NCBI GenBank assembly: GCA_005883905.1
Contig: VAYD01000380.1
Span: 1 to 6,362 of the forward strand
Length of the DNA stretch: 6,362 nucleotides
Direction: 5' to 3'
Source: Actinomycetota bacterium
GTDB lineage: Bacteria > Actinomycetota > Thermoleophilia > Solirubrobacterales > Solirubrobacteraceae
Shown: piece after piece, positions 5,585-6,362 of the stretch
Position numbering within the stretch: the first letter of the stretch is position 1
Layout of the letters: each line of letters begins with the position of its first letter
Program-made: the position numbers and the translations under genes
Notes under the pieces: generated by a model
The model's input: the letters and a program-made list of their open reading frames with translations, nothing else
What the model was told of the DNA's origin: nothing
Database searches by the model: none

Positions 5585-6121
5585 ATGGGAGGCGCGCCAC
5601 GGATCGCTCCGGGCACGGCGGCCGACGTCGGCCGCGTCAACTGGCTGATCGCCCGCGCGATCGGGCTGGTGACGCGCGGCGAGGCGCCGCACGTCTTCAC
5701 CACCCTCGGCCGTCATCGCCGGCTGTTCCGGCGCTGGCTGCGCTTCGCCGGGACGCTGATGCCCGGCGGCAAGCTGCCGCGCGCCGACACCGAGCTCGTG
5801 ATCCTGCGCGTCGCGCACAACTGCGACTGCGACTACGAGTGGGGCCACCACGAGCGCCTGGGCAAGCGCGCGGGGCTCAGCGCCGGCGACATCGCGCGCG
5901 TGCGGTCGGGCGCCGACGCGGCCGGCTGGACGCCGCGCCAGGCGCTCCTGCTGCGGGCGGCCGACGAGCTGCACGACACGCGCACCCTCTCCGACGACCT
6001 GTGGGGCGAACTGCGCCCGTTGCTCAACGACCAGGAGCTGATCGAACTGTGCATGCTGACCGGCCACTACGAGATGCTGGCGATGACGCTCAACGCGCTG
6101 CGGGTGCAACCCGAGTCCTGA
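5585..6121 (+). CDS. Carboxymuconolactone decarboxylase / AhpD-like family protein
   Basis: The protein has 178 residues from ATG 5585 (181 from ATG 5576). The CMD/AhpD helical core is clear. LPRADTELVILRVAHNCDCDYEWGHHERLGKRAGLS contains the family helix pair with the signature 'R-V-A-H-N-x-x-x-x-Y-E-W-x-x-H', where AhpD-type enzymes carry a CxxC pair. A second helical stretch follows (TPRQALLLRAADELHD, LSDDLWGEL, LNDQELIELCMLTGHYEMLAMTLNAL), also typical. Here the cysteines are C-D-C (83 and 85 in 181-residue numbering), not CxxC, followed by Y87, E88, W89, H91 and H92. A CxC pair may not support AhpD-style disulphide chemistry, so an uncharacterised hydrolase, decarboxylase or redox role is as likely. 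It is cytoplasmic. It follows tetR by about 30-40 bases with its own apparent promoter and runs into a short-chain dehydrogenase, a pairing often seen in catabolic loci. Its TGA overlaps the readable start of that gene. Confidence 0.87.
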   Translation: MGGAPRIAPGTAADVGRVNWLIARAIGLVTRGEAPHVFTTLGRHRRLFRRWLRFAGTLMPGGKLPRADTELVILRVAHNCDCDYEWGHHERLGKRAGLSAGDIARVRSGADAAGWTPRQALLLRAADELHDTRTLSDDLWGELRPLLNDQELIELCMLTGHYEMLAMTLNALRVQPES

Positions 6122-6362
6122 TCACCGGAGCCGCGCGGGGCATCGGCGCGCTCACGGCGAAGCGCCTGCACCAGCGCGGCGCGCGCGTGGCGCTGCTGGG
6201 GCTCGAGCCCGAGCTGCTCGAGGCCGTGGCGGCCGAGTGCGGCGGGGCGCCGTGGTTCGAGTGCGACGTCGCCGACCGCGACCAGGTCGACGGCGCGGTC
6301 GCCGAGGCCGTGGAGCGCCTCGGCGGACTCGACGTGGCGATCGCCAACGCCGGCATCGGCGC
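6115..6362 (+). CDS. Short-chain dehydrogenase/reductase (SDR), N-terminal part, cut by the window end
   Basis: The frame from 6115 gives VLITGAARGIG, the Rossmann nucleotide-binding motif TGxxxGIG. RGARVALLGLEPELLE follows, with an acidic residue after strand 2 that favours NAD(H) over NADP(H). Next come CDVADRDQVDGAV (the D-V adenine-pocket motif) and LGGLDVAIANAGIG (the NAG motif). About 82 residues are visible; the Ser-Tyr-Lys catalytic part lies beyond the window. SDRs of this type oxidise or reduce alcohols and ketones, which fits a locus with a P450. The start is unresolved and the coordinate marks where the domain is readable. This frame has no ATG, GTG or TTG between 6052 and 6117. 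The nearest standard start is GTG 6049, which would overlap the previous gene by 73 bases and add 22 residues before VLITG. CTG 6118 would begin inside the motif. The readable part overlaps the preceding stop by seven bases, so co-transcription and coupling are likely. Confidence 0.85.

Noticed and set aside
5288..6109. 273-residue open frame on the minus strand opposite tetR and the CMD-family gene
   Set aside because: Low-complexity Arg/Ala/Gln/Val composition typical of antisense frames in GC-rich DNA; both sense genes have unmistakable family signatures.

Overview
This is a very GC-rich window (roughly 70% by eye) with strong G/C bias at third codon positions, short intergenic gaps and several GTG starts. 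Together these fit an actinobacterial chromosome. TANNNT boxes sit 7-8 nt before start codons, and one secreted protein has a Lys-rich, Cys-containing segment just after its signal peptide. I associate that combination with the Thermoleophilia (Solirubrobacter/Conexibacter-like), but the placement is inference. I see no tRNA, rRNA, CRISPR array, insertion sequence or phage gene, and no stretch over 300 bases lacks a gene.

Left part (1-1905, all + strand): the 3' part of one SRPBCC (START-like) domain protein, a complete second SRPBCC protein, and a secreted Lys/Cys-containing protein whose GTG overlaps the preceding stop. The secreted protein's reading frame appears to break near 1450. Next comes a 111-residue cytoplasmic protein of unknown function behind its own good promoter. 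Its stop overlaps by 9 bases the stop of a convergent gene for a multi-pass membrane protein (1897-2961, minus). An 84-base divergent spacer then leads to a small secreted Cys-containing protein (3046-3534, +) with a clear promoter and Shine-Dalgarno sequence.

Right part (3552-6362): a cytochrome P450 gene on the minus strand, a divergent TetR-family regulator, a carboxymuconolactone-decarboxylase/AhpD-like protein, and the start of a short-chain dehydrogenase that runs off the window. This looks like a TetR-controlled oxidation cassette for a lipophilic substrate such as a fatty acid, terpene, steroid or xenobiotic; the substrate cannot be read from sequence. A perfect 7-6-7 inverted repeat fills most of the 34-base P450/tetR spacer and is the obvious operator. 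A second 6-6-6 inverted repeat lies between tetR and the decarboxylase-like gene.

The P450 gene lacks about 38 bases immediately after the I-helix motif AGHETT. The downstream K-helix and haem-Cys parts are intact but in another frame, so as written it cannot make a P450. With the break near 1450 and the absence of a normal start for the dehydrogenase, three reading-frame anomalies occur in 6.4 kb. Either the assembly carries indels or these genes are decaying. I do not see an undescribed multi-gene system here. The most informative items are the regulatory architecture and the P450 lesion.
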